Below, in pieces: positions 8,067 to 16,530 of a DNA stretch of 64,000 bases. Location of the stretch: NCBI RefSeq assembly GCF_014287875.1, contig NZ_JACOPN010000002.1:62001-126000 (forward strand), given 5' to 3'. Origin of the DNA: Flintibacter faecis. Lineage in GTDB: Bacteria > Bacillota > Clostridia > Oscillospirales > Oscillospiraceae. Position numbers and translations under genes: made by a program. Numbering within the stretch: the first letter of the stretch is position 1; every line of letters starts with the position of its first letter. The notes below the pieces were generated by a model. That model was not told the DNA's origin and ran no database searches. It was given only the letters and a program-made list of their open reading frames with translations.

Positions 8067-9431
8067 TCAGCGCAGCATCCACCGGGCCAGGCGTTCTTTT
8101 CCCCCGGTGTACGGCAGATCCCGCACGGGGATATGGGGCCGGCTGCCCCGGCGGACAATGGCCTGGGGGTGGCTGAAGGCATCAAAGCTGTATTTCCCGT
8201 GATACTGCCCCATGCCGGAGGGGCCCACGCCGCCGAAGGGCAGCCCGGGGGAGGCCAGGTGGATGACGGTGTCGTTGACGCAGCCGCCGCCAAAGTCGCA
8301 CTCCCCCAGCACACGGCGCTCCACCCCTTTGTCCCGGGTGAACAGATACAGGGCCAGGGGCCGGGGGCGGTCCCGCACAAAGGCGATGGCCTCGTCCAGG
8401 GTCCGCCAGGGGATCACCGGCAGGATGGGGGCGAAGATCTCCTCCTGCATCACCGGAGAACTGGGGTCCACATCCACCAGCACCGCGGGGGATATCTTCC
8501 CCGCCCCGTCGTCCCATCCCCCGCCGATGGCCGCATTTTGTCCGGCCAGCAGCTTCTTTTTCTCCTCAAAGTGCCGCCGGGAGACCATGCGGGCCATCTG
8601 ATCCAGATTTCCGCCGGGGAAGAAGTCGTCCAGGGCCGCCCGATAGTGGATCAGGAATTGTTCCTGCAGCCCCTGCTCCAGCAGCAGATAGTCCGGGGCC
8701 ACGCAGGTCTGCCCGGCATTCAAGACCTTGCCGAAGGCGATGCGCCGGGCCGCCGTTTTCAGGTCGGCGGTGCGGTCCAGGATCACCGGGCTCTTGCCCC
8801 CCAGTTCCAAGGTGACGGGGGTCAGATTTTTTGCCGCCGCCCCCATCACCACCCGGCCCACCGCCTGAGAGCCGGTGAAGAAGATGTGGTCAAAGGGCTG
8901 CTCCAGCAGCTTCTCTGTCTCCTCCCGGCCCCCCTGGACCACCGCCGCCTGTTCCCGGGGCAGGGCCCGCTTCAGCACCCGCTCCACCACCTGCGCCGTG
9001 GCCGGGGCGTATTCCGACGGCTTGACCACGGCGCAGCACCCCGCCGACAGGGCCCCGATGAGAGGCATAAGGCACAGGTGGAAGGGATAGTTCCACGGAC
9101 TGATAATGAGGGTCACTCCAAGGGGCCGGGGCCGGATCTCGCTGCGGGCGGGAAAGTGGAGCCAGGGCACCGGGCCGGGACCGGCGCTCATCCATCGCTT
9201 CACATGGGCCAGGTGATATCGGATCTCATGGAGGACCAGCCCCGTCTCGCACAGATAGCTCTCGCAGGGGGCCTTGCCCAGGTCCCGCTCCAGGGCCAGG
9301 GCGATATCCCCCTCCATATTCTTTACTGCCTGATACAGGGCCTCCAGCGCTTTTTTCCGGGCCGTTGATCCCAGGGTGGCCCCCGTTCGGAACCAGGCCC
9401 GCTGCTGCGTCAGCAGTTTTTCCATTTCCAT
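8067..9431 (-). CDS. Aldehyde dehydrogenase family protein
   Basis: The 454-residue protein carries the complete aldehyde dehydrogenase site: Asn114 in SPWNYPF, Lys137 in KPSE, Glu209 in LELGGKSP and the nucleophile Cys243 in NAGQTCVAPDY. The C-terminal LPFGGVGPSGMG loop is also present. The length and the short N-terminus resemble class 3 enzymes (YwdH/AldH-type), which oxidise medium- or long-chain or aromatic aldehydes with NAD(P). There is no signal peptide. The start follows a GGGGA site. It is divergent from the FeoAB gene, with the promoter region of both between them. The physiological substrate is unknown. Confidence 0.93.
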   Translation of the reverse strand: MEMEKLLTQQRAWFRTGATLGSTARKKALEALYQAVKNMEGDIALALERDLGKAPCESYLCETGLVLHEIRYHLAHVKRWMSAGPGPVPWLHFPARSEIRPRPLGVTLIISPWNYPFHLCLMPLIGALSAGCCAVVKPSEYAPATAQVVERVLKRALPREQAAVVQGGREETEKLLEQPFDHIFFTGSQAVGRVVMGAAAKNLTPVTLELGGKSPVILDRTADLKTAARRIAFGKVLNAGQTCVAPDYLLLEQGLQEQFLIHYRAALDDFFPGGNLDQMARMVSRRHFEEKKKLLAGQNAAIGGGWDDGAGKISPAVLVDVDPSSPVMQEEIFAPILPVIPWRTLDEAIAFVRDRPRPLALYLFTRDKGVERRVLGECDFGGGCVNDTVIHLASPGLPFGGVGPSGMGQYHGKYSFDAFSHPQAIVRRGSRPHIPVRDLPYTGGKERLARWMLR

Positions 9432-9500
9432 CGTCCCCTCTCCTCTCTTACGGCTATTTTATCCTCTTTCGCCGGGGAGTACAATGAGAAATCCCCCGGA

Positions 9501-9529
9501 TTGACTTTTTCCCGCTGCGCTACTATACT
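9501..9529 (+). promoter_or_regulatory. Sigma-A-type promoter of the feoAB fusion
   Basis: TTGACT (9501-9506) and TATACT (9524-9529) are separated by 17 bases, about 50 bases before the ATG. No clear iron-box palindrome is seen next to it. Confidence 0.75.
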
Positions 9530-9577
9530 GAGTTCGACCCAAAAAAGACCGCATCCAAAAGCAAGGGAGCAGATGCC

Positions 9578-11926
9578 ATGACATTACGAGAATTGGGCGT
9601 TGGAAAAAGCGCCGTGATCCGGCAGGTGGGGGGCGACGGTGCCCTGCGCCAGCATTTTTTGGATATGGGAATGGTGCCCGGGGCGGAGGTGACGGTGGTC
9701 AAGCTGGCCCCCATGGGCGACCCCATGGAGCTGCAGATCCACGGCTATGAGCTGACTCTTCGCCTGTCCGAGGCGGAGCAGATCGCCGTGGAGCCCATCC
9801 AGCACCGCACCCGCAGCCACCAGGGGACGGACCGGGCTTCGGACCGGACCCACCCCGGTCTGGGCGAGAACGGCTGGTCCCATGACAAGGCGGAGGAGCA
9901 CCCCCTGCCCGACGACGTGCCCCTCACCTATGCCCTGGTGGGCAACCAGAACTGCGGCAAGACCACCCTATTTAACCAGCTCACCGGCTCCCGCCAGCAC
10001 GTGGGCAACTTTCCCGGCGTAACGGTGGACCGAAAGGACGGGGCCATTCTTGGCTATCCCAACACCCTGGTCACCGACCTGCCGGGTATCTACTCCATGT
10101 CCCCCTACAGCAGCGAGGAGATCGTCTCCCGGAACTTTGTGCTGGAGGAGAAGCCCCGGGCCATCATCAACATTGTGGATGCCACCAACATCCAGCGCAA
10201 CCTGTATCTCACCATGCAGCTGCTGGAGATGGACGTGCCCATGGTGCTGGCCCTGAACATGATGGACGAGGTGATCGGGAACCAGGGCTTTATCGACGTA
10301 AACGCCATGGAGGAGATGCTGGGCATCCCCGTCATCCCCATCTCGGCGGCCAAGAACCAGGGCGTGGACGAGCTGGTGCAGCACGCCATCCATGTGGCCA
10401 AATATCAGGAACAGCCCTTACAGCAGGACTTCTGCGGCAAGGAGGACCACGGAGGAGCCGTCCACCGGTGCATCCACGCCGTTATCCATCTCATCGAGGA
10501 CCACGCCCAGGCGGCGGGGCTGCCCGGGCGCTTTGCCGCCACCAAGGCCATCGAGGGTGACCCGCTGATTTTAGAGCAGCTGCATCTGGATCAAAATGAG
10601 CTGGATCTGCTGGAGCACATCGTCCAGCAGATGGAGACCGAGCGGGGTCTGGACCGCAGCGCCGCCATCGCCGACATGCGCTTTGCGTTCATCGAGCGCC
10701 TGTGCGAGCAGACGGTGGTCAAGCCCAAGGAGAGCCGGGAGCGGCTGCGCAGCGAGCGCATCGACCGGGTGCTCACCGGAAAATACACCGCCATCCCCTG
10801 CTTTCTGGGGATCATGGTTTTGGTATTCTATCTCACCTTCAATGTGGTGGGGGCCTGGCTTCAGGATCTGCTGGCAGCGGGCATCGACTATCTGTCCGCA
10901 GCGGCGGACAGCTGGCTGACCGCCGTGCATGTAAACCCCGCCATCCACAGTCTGGTCATCGACGGCATCTTCACCGGCGTGGGCAGCGTGCTCAGCTTTC
11001 TGCCCATCATCGTCACCCTGTTCTTCTTCCTGTCCATGATGGAGGACAGCGGCTATATCGCCCGGGTGGCCTTTGTCATGGACAAGCTGCTGCGGAAGAT
11101 CGGCCTGTCCGGCAAGAGCATCGTGCCCATGCTCATCGGCTTTGGCTGCACCGTTCCGGCGGTGATGTCCACCCGCACCCTCACCAGCGAGCGGGACCGG
11201 AAGATGACCATCCTCCTCACCCCCTTTATGAGCTGCACCGCCAAGCTGCCCATCTATGCCTTCTTCGTCAGCGCCTTCTTCCCCGGCCGGGGCTGGCTCA
11301 TCATGGCGGGGCTGTACATTCTGGGCATTCTCATGGGCATTCTGGCCGCCCTGCTCTACAAAGAGACCCTGTTCCGGGGCGAGCCCATCCCCTTTGTCAT
11401 GGAGCTGCCCAACTATCGCCTGCCCGGGCTGAAAAATGTGACCCAGCTGCTGTGGGAAAAGGCCAAGGACTTTTTGCAGCGGGCCTTCTCCATCATCCTC
11501 ATCGCCACGGTGGCAGTGTGGTTCCTGCAGAGCTTTGACCTGCACCTGAACATGGTCTCCGACTCCGCCCATAGCATCCTGGCCGTGGTCTCCGGGGCCA
11601 TCGCCCCCCTGTTCGCCCCCCTGGGGCTGGGGGACTGGCGCATCTGCACCGCCCTCATCTGCGGCGTGATGGCCAAGGAGAGCGTGGTCTCCACCCTGGA
11701 GGTGCTCTTCGGCGGCAGCATCACCGCCGCCCTCAGTCCCCTGGCCGCCGCCTGCCTGCTGGTGTTCAGTCTGCTGTACACCCCCTGCGTGGCCGCCATC
11801 GCCTCCATCAAGCGGGAATTGGGGACCCGTTGGGCCGTGGCCGTGGTGGTGTGGCAGTGCGCCCTGGCCTGGGCCGCCGCCTCCATCGTCCACCTGATCG
11901 GCCTGCTGCTGGGGGTGGGGCTATGA
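9578..11926 (+). CDS. feoB: FeoA-FeoB fusion, ferrous iron transporter
   Basis: The protein has 782 residues. Residues 1-74 form a FeoA SH3-like domain (LRELGVGKSAVI, FLDMGMVPGAEV, HGYELTLRLSEAE). After a polar linker the FeoB G domain starts, with P-loop GNQNCGKT at 122-129 and switch NFPGVTVDRKDG. A core of many membrane helices follows, with the paired FeoB signatures FFFLSMMEDSGYIAR and GFGCTVPAVMSTRT, and a late CVAAIASIKRELG. It imports Fe2+ across the cytoplasmic membrane. Fusion removes the usual separate feoA. The stop overlaps the next gene by four bases (ATGA), so the Cys-rich partner is translationally coupled. Confidence 0.95.
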   Translation: MTLRELGVGKSAVIRQVGGDGALRQHFLDMGMVPGAEVTVVKLAPMGDPMELQIHGYELTLRLSEAEQIAVEPIQHRTRSHQGTDRASDRTHPGLGENGWSHDKAEEHPLPDDVPLTYALVGNQNCGKTTLFNQLTGSRQHVGNFPGVTVDRKDGAILGYPNTLVTDLPGIYSMSPYSSEEIVSRNFVLEEKPRAIINIVDATNIQRNLYLTMQLLEMDVPMVLALNMMDEVIGNQGFIDVNAMEEMLGIPVIPISAAKNQGVDELVQHAIHVAKYQEQPLQQDFCGKEDHGGAVHRCIHAVIHLIEDHAQAAGLPGRFAATKAIEGDPLILEQLHLDQNELDLLEHIVQQMETERGLDRSAAIADMRFAFIERLCEQTVVKPKESRERLRSERIDRVLTGKYTAIPCFLGIMVLVFYLTFNVVGAWLQDLLAAGIDYLSAAADSWLTAVHVNPAIHSLVIDGIFTGVGSVLSFLPIIVTLFFFLSMMEDSGYIARVAFVMDKLLRKIGLSGKSIVPMLIGFGCTVPAVMSTRTLTSERDRKMTILLTPFMSCTAKLPIYAFFVSAFFPGRGWLIMAGLYILGILMGILAALLYKETLFRGEPIPFVMELPNYRLPGLKNVTQLLWEKAKDFLQRAFSIILIATVAVWFLQSFDLHLNMVSDSAHSILAVVSGAIAPLFAPLGLGDWRICTALICGVMAKESVVSTLEVLFGGSITAALSPLAAACLLVFSLLYTPCVAAIASIKRELGTRWAVAVVVWQCALAWAAASIVHLIGLLLGVGL

Positions 11927-12069
11927 ACGGCTGGGACATTTTGATCGGCGGAGCGATTGCCCTGCTGCTGGTCCTCGCCTTCCGCACGGCCACCTCCAAA
12001 AAGGGCCGCTGCTGCGGCGACTGCTGCCATTGCGGCGGCAAAAAGAAAAAAGACGGCTCCTGCCGCTGA
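11923..12069 (+). CDS. FeoB-associated Cys-rich membrane protein
   Basis: This is a 48-residue peptide with one membrane helix (about residues 5-21) and a short tail with the cysteine cluster CCGDCCHCGG followed by lysines. This layout fits the FeoB-associated Cys-rich family that follows feoB in many Firmicutes. It may hold metal at the cytoplasmic mouth of FeoB, which is inferred from context. Its ATG overlaps the feoB stop, giving coupled translation. A GC-rich hairpin follows the stop. Confidence 0.88.
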   Translation: MNGWDILIGGAIALLLVLAFRTATSKKGRCCGDCCHCGGKKKKDGSCR

Positions 12070-12080
12070 ACATAACGAAC

Positions 12081-12111
12081 GGTGCGGCCCCACTCCCGTT
12101 GGGGCCGCACC
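12081..12111 (+). terminator. Hairpin after the feoAB operon
   Basis: Twelve-base arms GGTGCGGCCCCA and TGGGGCCGCACC flank a 7-base loop. The tail (GCTTGTAATT) has few Ts. Confidence 0.65.
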
Positions 12112-12182
12112 GCTTGTAATTCCCGTCCCTTTTTGATAGAATACAGTTGATTTTGCAGTGACTTTGAACAGGAGGTGGCCCT

Positions 12183-13337
12183 ATGGCCGTTGATATGACT
12201 GCTCCGGCGGGGCGGAGGATCTTATTCACCGCCTCCACCTGGTCCCATCTGGCCAACTTTCACCGGCCCTATCTCCGGGCCCTGGCAGACCGGGGTTATC
12301 TGGTGGACGGGGCCTGCGGCGGGGCCCCGGCAGAGCTTTCGGAGCTTGCCCGGGCCATCCCGCTCCCCCTGGAAAAAAAGATGACCTCCCCAAAAAATCT
12401 GGCGGCGGCAGCCCAGCTGCGGCGGCTGCTGGCCTCCGGGGAGTACGACCTGGTCAGCTGCCACACCGCTCTGGCCGCCTTCTTCACCCGCCTGGCGGTG
12501 GAGGGCCTGCCCAAGTCCAGGCGGCCCCGGGTGGTCTGCATCGCCCACGGGTACTTATTTGACCGGAACACCTCCGCCGCCAAAACCGCCCTTCTGGCCG
12601 GGGCGGAGAAGTTCACTGCCCCCGTCACCGATTTAGTTCTCACCATGAACCGGTGGGACTTTGCCTACGCCAGCACCCACCGCCTGGGCCGCCGGGTGGC
12701 CAACATTCCGGGGATGGGGGTGGACTTCTCCTCCCTGGACCGGGCCGACCCCAGAGCGGGACTGGCCCTGCGGGAGGAGCTGGGCTTTGGCCCGGAGCGC
12801 TTTCTGCTGGTCTATGGGGCGGAGTTCTCCCGGCGAAAGAGCCAGGAGGTGCTGCTGCGTGCCCTGGCCCTGCTGCCGCAGCGGGCGGTCCTGCTGCTCC
12901 CCGGTCAAGGGGAGCTGCTGCCCCGCTGTCAGGCCCTGGCCCGTGAACTGGGGGTGGCGGACCGGGTGGTCTTCCCCGGCCATGTGAATATGGCCCCCTG
13001 GTACGCCGCAGCCAACGCCGTGGTCCCCTCCAGCCGCAGCGAGGGGCTGCCCTTCAATTTGATGGAGGCCATGCACTGCGGCCTGCCCGCCGTGGCCTCC
13101 GACGTGAAGGGGCATCAAGACCTGATCTGCCACGGGAAGAGCGGCCTGCTCTATCCCTATGGAGATGCCGCCGCCTGCGCCCGGCAGATTCAAACCCTGA
13201 TGGACGACCCCCGGCTGGCCCAGGACTTAGGCCGGGCCGGGCGGCAGGCCATAGAGCCCTTCCGCCTGGACACCGTTCTCCCCCAGGTCATGGAGGAATA
13301 TGACCGGCTTTTGGCTGCTGCGGCGGTTGCTGTGTAA
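12183..13337 (+). CDS. Glycosyltransferase family 4 protein
   Basis: The protein has 384 residues and a GT-B fold. The N-terminal half begins ILFTASTWSHLANFHRPYL, with the acceptor-side Rossmann domain. The C-terminal half has the EX7E motif (Glu287 and Glu295 in SEGLPFNLMEAM) that binds the nucleotide sugar in GT4 enzymes. It probably adds a hexose to a lipid-linked or surface glycan at the cytoplasmic face. An AGGAGGTGG site precedes the ATG. The gene is not in a glycan cluster; its neighbours are iron transport and glycerate kinase. Donor and acceptor are unknown. Confidence 0.88.
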   Translation: MAVDMTAPAGRRILFTASTWSHLANFHRPYLRALADRGYLVDGACGGAPAELSELARAIPLPLEKKMTSPKNLAAAAQLRRLLASGEYDLVSCHTALAAFFTRLAVEGLPKSRRPRVVCIAHGYLFDRNTSAAKTALLAGAEKFTAPVTDLVLTMNRWDFAYASTHRLGRRVANIPGMGVDFSSLDRADPRAGLALREELGFGPERFLLVYGAEFSRRKSQEVLLRALALLPQRAVLLLPGQGELLPRCQALARELGVADRVVFPGHVNMAPWYAAANAVVPSSRSEGLPFNLMEAMHCGLPAVASDVKGHQDLICHGKSGLLYPYGDAAACARQIQTLMDDPRLAQDLGRAGRQAIEPFRLDTVLPQVMEEYDRLLAAAAVAV

Positions 13338-13423
13338 CTCCATACATGTCAATTTGAGCCAACAAAAAGGGTTTTCCGTCTGCACATCCGGGATGTCTGG
13401 TTTATCGTTAAGGAGGCAGCATC

Positions 13424-14662
13424 ATGTCCATCCATCAAGACGCACAGACCATCATCCGGCAGGCGCTGAAGGCCTGCCTGCCCGACCAGGCCGTCCGCCG
13501 GGCCCTGGAGGAGAAGGACTTTGGCCCCGGAAAGCTCTATCTGGTGGCGGCAGGCAAGGCGGCCTGGCAGATGGCTCGCTGCGCCGCCGATCTGCTGGGA
13601 GAGCGGCTCCAGGCCGGGGTGGTGGTGACCAAGCACGGCCACAGCATGGGGGATATCCCCCGCTGCGCCATCTGGGAGGGTGGCCACCCCGTCCCGGACG
13701 AGGGGTCCTTCCGGGGGACCCAGGCGGCCATCGACCTGGTGTCCGGCCTGAGCGCAGAGGATACGGTGATCTTTCTGGTGTCCGGCGGCGGCTCGGCTCT
13801 GTTCGAGCGGCCCCTGGTCCCGGCGGAGGACCTGGCCCGGCTGACCCAGGAGCTGCTGTCCTGCGGGGCGGATATCGTGGAGATGAACACCATCCGCAAG
13901 CGGCTGTCCGCCGTGAAGGGCGGGCGCTTTGCCCAGCTGTGCGCCCCAGCCCGGGTGTATTCCATCGTCCTGTCTGACATCCTGGGGGACCCACTGGACA
14001 TGATCGCCTCCGGCCCCGCCTACCCGGACAGCTCCACCTGCGGCCAGGCCCTGGCCGTGGCGGAGAAATATGGCCTGCACCTGACGGACCGGATGCGCCG
14101 GCTGCTGCACGAGGAAACTCCCAAGACGCTGGACAACGTGGAGACCGTGATCACCGGCAGCGTGCGCATCCTGTGCGCCGCCGCCGCCGAGGGCTGCGAA
14201 ACGCTGGGCTATCAGGCCACAGTGCTCACCGACCGGCTGTGCTGCCAGGCCCGGGAGGCGGGGTCCTTCCTGGCCTCCATCGCCCTGACCCACAAAGACA
14301 CGGACAGGCCCCTGGCCTTCATCGCCGGGGGAGAGACGGTGGTCCGTCTCACCGGAAAGGGCAAGGGCGGGCGGAATCAGGAGCTGGCCCTGGCCGCCGC
14401 CCCGGGCATTGCGGGGCTTGACAACGCCCTCATCTTCTCCCTGGGCTCCGACGGAACCGACGGCCCCACTGATGCCGCCGGCGGGCTGGTGGACGGCTCC
14501 ACCCAGGCCAGGCTGGCCCGGCAGGGGGTGGACATCCACGCCATACTCCAGAATAACGATGCCTACCACGCCCTGGAGCGGGTGGGCAGCCTCATCCACA
14601 CCGGCCCCACCGGCACCAACGTCAACGACGTGGCCGTGGTTCTGCTGGGGGTTAAAAAATAA
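13424..14662 (+). CDS. Glycerate 2-kinase (MOFRL family)
   Basis: The 412-residue protein has the DUF4147 N-terminal domain and C-terminal MOFRL domain of class II glycerate kinases. Conserved stretches are LYLVAAGKAAWQMA, VFLVSGGGSALFE, MNTIRKRLSAVKGGR and the late SLGSDGTDGPTDAAGG. It phosphorylates glycerate to 2-phosphoglycerate with ATP in the cytosol, feeding lower glycolysis from glycerate, serine or sugar-acid breakdown. A GGAGG site precedes the ATG. No partner enzyme of a glycerate pathway is adjacent, although the sugar cluster 14 kb downstream could yield such intermediates. Confidence 0.92.
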   Translation: MSIHQDAQTIIRQALKACLPDQAVRRALEEKDFGPGKLYLVAAGKAAWQMARCAADLLGERLQAGVVVTKHGHSMGDIPRCAIWEGGHPVPDEGSFRGTQAAIDLVSGLSAEDTVIFLVSGGGSALFERPLVPAEDLARLTQELLSCGADIVEMNTIRKRLSAVKGGRFAQLCAPARVYSIVLSDILGDPLDMIASGPAYPDSSTCGQALAVAEKYGLHLTDRMRRLLHEETPKTLDNVETVITGSVRILCAAAAEGCETLGYQATVLTDRLCCQAREAGSFLASIALTHKDTDRPLAFIAGGETVVRLTGKGKGGRNQELALAAAPGIAGLDNALIFSLGSDGTDGPTDAAGGLVDGSTQARLARQGVDIHAILQNNDAYHALERVGSLIHTGPTGTNVNDVAVVLLGVKK

Positions 14663-14739
14663 CTCCCAATTCCCCTTTGTGTTCCTAAAGTATAGGTTAA
14701 GATTGGCTGATGTAGATTTATTCATTAGTAGACATAAAA

Positions 14740-14771
14740 AGAGGCTCCCACCGGGATGGATGGGAGCCTCT
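14740..14771. terminator. Bidirectional terminator between glycerate kinase and sigma-partner genes
   Basis: Eleven-base arms AGAGGCTCCCA and TGGGAGCCTCT surround a 10-base loop. A-rich sequence on the left and TAATTT on the right allow use in both directions. Confidence 0.75.
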
Positions 14772-14784
14772 AATTTAGGCTGCG

Positions 14785-15513
14785 TTATTCTGCAATTGCT
14801 AAATCTTTCGTGATTGCACCCGTCGAGCGTTCAATCACAATAGCACCGCCGATGGTGTCAAGAGCGAGTACCTTTGCCAAGTCAGCTTCATTGTCAGTTG
14901 TTACTCTGACCTTAATTCTGTTAATAGTTTCATATACACCAGAAGAGGTTACAAAAGGAAGTTCCTTGTTTGTCATTGCAGAACTAATTTTACTTTGCAA
15001 TTCAGTAAGGTATTCAAGAGTATATGTGCCAACTTCAAAAACCGTAGTGCTTTCACTTACACCAAGTTCTTTGCAGATAGCTGTGCGGTTTTCTGCCGTA
15101 TCAACAGTCAGCACCACAACAAATTTTCCGATGGTGTCTGTATAAGAGCCACCGAAGAATGCTTTGGTTCCTTCTGCCAAATCGTTGCTATTAACGCTCT
15201 CGCTATAACTTCCGCTTTCATCGGCAGGAATATCCTCAACAGTCTGAGTATTGTTGTTAACCTGCTCGTTACCCACTTTTTCCTTGCCTGCTTCCAATTT
15301 GTTTTCATTGTAATCTTCAATTCCGATATTAGGAGTGTCATTGGTAATAATCTGATTACCGCTAAATACTCCCGCTACCAACAATGCTACCAGACAGCAG
15401 CATACTGCACCAGTCATGCCCTTCTTGAACTTATTCATTGCCATTCTCCTTTCGGCGTTGTACTTATCTCTGCGCTCAAATACGCTTTCAGCCATTTCGT
15501 TATAGTCCTTCAT
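14785..15513 (-). CDS. Single-pass membrane protein, likely anti-sigma partner
   Basis: The product has 242 residues when started at the ATG at 15513. A polar N-terminal stretch of about 33 residues should stay in the cytosol. One membrane helix follows (about 34-52, VCCCLVALLVAGVFSG). An outside part of about 190 residues begins with a polar linker and ends in an alpha/beta domain (FVVVLTVDTAENRTAICKEL, TLEYLTELQSKISSAM). The start overlaps the end of the sigma-factor gene by 14 bases, so the pair is coupled. Layout and coupling suggest it restrains or tunes the sigma factor, but no known anti-sigma motif was recognised. It is AT-richer than its flanks. Confidence 0.7.
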   Translation of the reverse strand: MKDYNEMAESVFERRDKYNAERRMAMNKFKKGMTGAVCCCLVALLVAGVFSGNQIITNDTPNIGIEDYNENKLEAGKEKVGNEQVNNNTQTVEDIPADESGSYSESVNSNDLAEGTKAFFGGSYTDTIGKFVVVLTVDTAENRTAICKELGVSESTTVFEVGTYTLEYLTELQSKISSAMTNKELPFVTSSGVYETINRIKVRVTTDNEADLAKVLALDTIGGAIVIERSTGAITKDLAIAE

Positions 15514-16057
15514 ATTGAAAGCCCTCCTTGTCAAGTTCTGATTTCAACGATTGCTTTGCTTGATATATGAGATTTTCAATTTGGCGCTTGGTCTTTTTCA
15601 TTACCACTGCAATTTGTTCATTGGTCAAATCCTCAAAGAATTTCAGATATAGGACTTGGCTGTAATCATACTTGATTTTTGAAAGCACCTTATGCAGCAT
15701 AATTTTCTGCTCTTCCCTAATGTAGGACTGCTCCAAAGCATCTTCATCACTTCGTATGCTTTCCAGATCCTCAAAGGGAATACTTGCAACTTTTCCAAAA
15801 TGCTTTACATGATTGATGGCGATATTTCTTCCAATGGTATATAGCCATGTTTTGAAAGAGTACTTTTCTATAAACCGAGGCTTTCTGGTAACAATTCTAA
15901 AAAATGTATCCTCTGCTAATTCTTCAGCCGTGTGTATGTTGTTCACATATCGGTTCAGAAAAAGGATGAGTCCATCCTTATAATCTCTGATTATCTCAAC
16001 AATTCCGCTGTCATCACCTTCAAGGAAACGGCGGTAGCTACTTACACCGTTATCCAT
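15500..16057 (-). CDS. RNA polymerase sigma-70 family factor (ECF type)
   Basis: The protein has 185 residues. Region 2 is seen in IRDYKDGLILFLNRYVNNIH and AEELAEDTFFRIVTRKPRF, with KTWLYTIGRNIAINHVKHF. Region 4 is a helix-turn-helix (YSQVLYLKFFEDLTNEQIAV, KTKRQIENLIYQAKQSL). Only regions 2 and 4 are present, as in ECF factors. The start ATG at 16057 was chosen for its AAAGGAG site; an earlier in-frame start is possible. It leads a two-gene operon with the membrane partner. Its upstream region shares two 10-base motifs with the second sigma gene of the window, which hints at common or self-regulation. Confidence 0.88.
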   Translation of the reverse strand: MDNGVSSYRRFLEGDDSGIVEIIRDYKDGLILFLNRYVNNIHTAEELAEDTFFRIVTRKPRFIEKYSFKTWLYTIGRNIAINHVKHFGKVASIPFEDLESIRSDEDALEQSYIREEQKIMLHKVLSKIKYDYSQVLYLKFFEDLTNEQIAVVMKKTKRQIENLIYQAKQSLKSELDKEGFQYEGL

Positions 16058-16096
16058 TGTGTTACTCCTTTCCGAAGTTGTTTCCGGTTTCATCCT

Positions 16097-16192
16097 TTTC
16101 ACCTATTAAACAACCAAACAACATATTTCTCTTAACTCTTTTCAGAAAAATTTTCTACTCTATTTCTACTCTATAATACCACCTTGACACTA
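16097..16192 (-). promoter_or_regulatory. Candidate control region of the first sigma operon
   Basis: Read on the minus strand, ATAGGTGAAA (16106-16097) and GTGGTATTAT (16192-16183) are shared exactly with the region before the second sigma gene at 25.65 kb. TAGAGTAGAAA is repeated directly between them. The role is inferred from conservation only. Confidence 0.45.
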
Positions 16193-16351
16193 CCTCTGCA
16201 TACAAGGACAGTACTACCATCCATCTCTGAACGATAGCCCTGCTTCCTGTCGGTGTTAATTTTTATTCGTTGTATTCGTAGAATTATAAAGCGTTTTCAG
16301 TCGAGAACACAAAGTCGAATTGGGACAAAAATAAAAACACACCGCTGAAAC

Positions 16352-16399
16352 CAGGCGGCTCCTTGGCAATTTGACACGCCGGGAGCCGCCTGATTTTTG
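16352..16399 (+). terminator. Orphan rho-independent terminator-like hairpin
   Basis: Arms CAGGCGGCTCC and GGAGCCGCCTG flank a 19-base loop and are followed by ATTTTTGT. No gene on the plus strand lies directly before it, so it may be a relic or insulate the sugar-transferase promoter. Confidence 0.55.
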
Positions 16400-16530
16400 T
16401 CCACCCATCAGTTTACAGAAATATCCCGTTTTTCATAGCTTTTTTCTTCCTTCTGTGCTATACTACAAAATTAGCACTGCGTCGCCCTTTTTCGGATAGA
16501 AGAAAGAGGGCCTTGAAGGGGGGGCTGTCT

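Larger units (their letters stand above)
16058..16530. other. AT-rich intergenic stretch between the sigma operon and the sugar-transferase gene
   Basis: No gene is seen. It holds the leftward promoter zone of the sigma operon (motifs at 16097-16106 and 16183-16192 and a TTTCTACTCTA direct repeat near 16163-16184), an orphan hairpin at 16352-16399, and a -10-like TATACT at 16459-16464 for the sugar-transferase gene. Confidence 0.6.
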
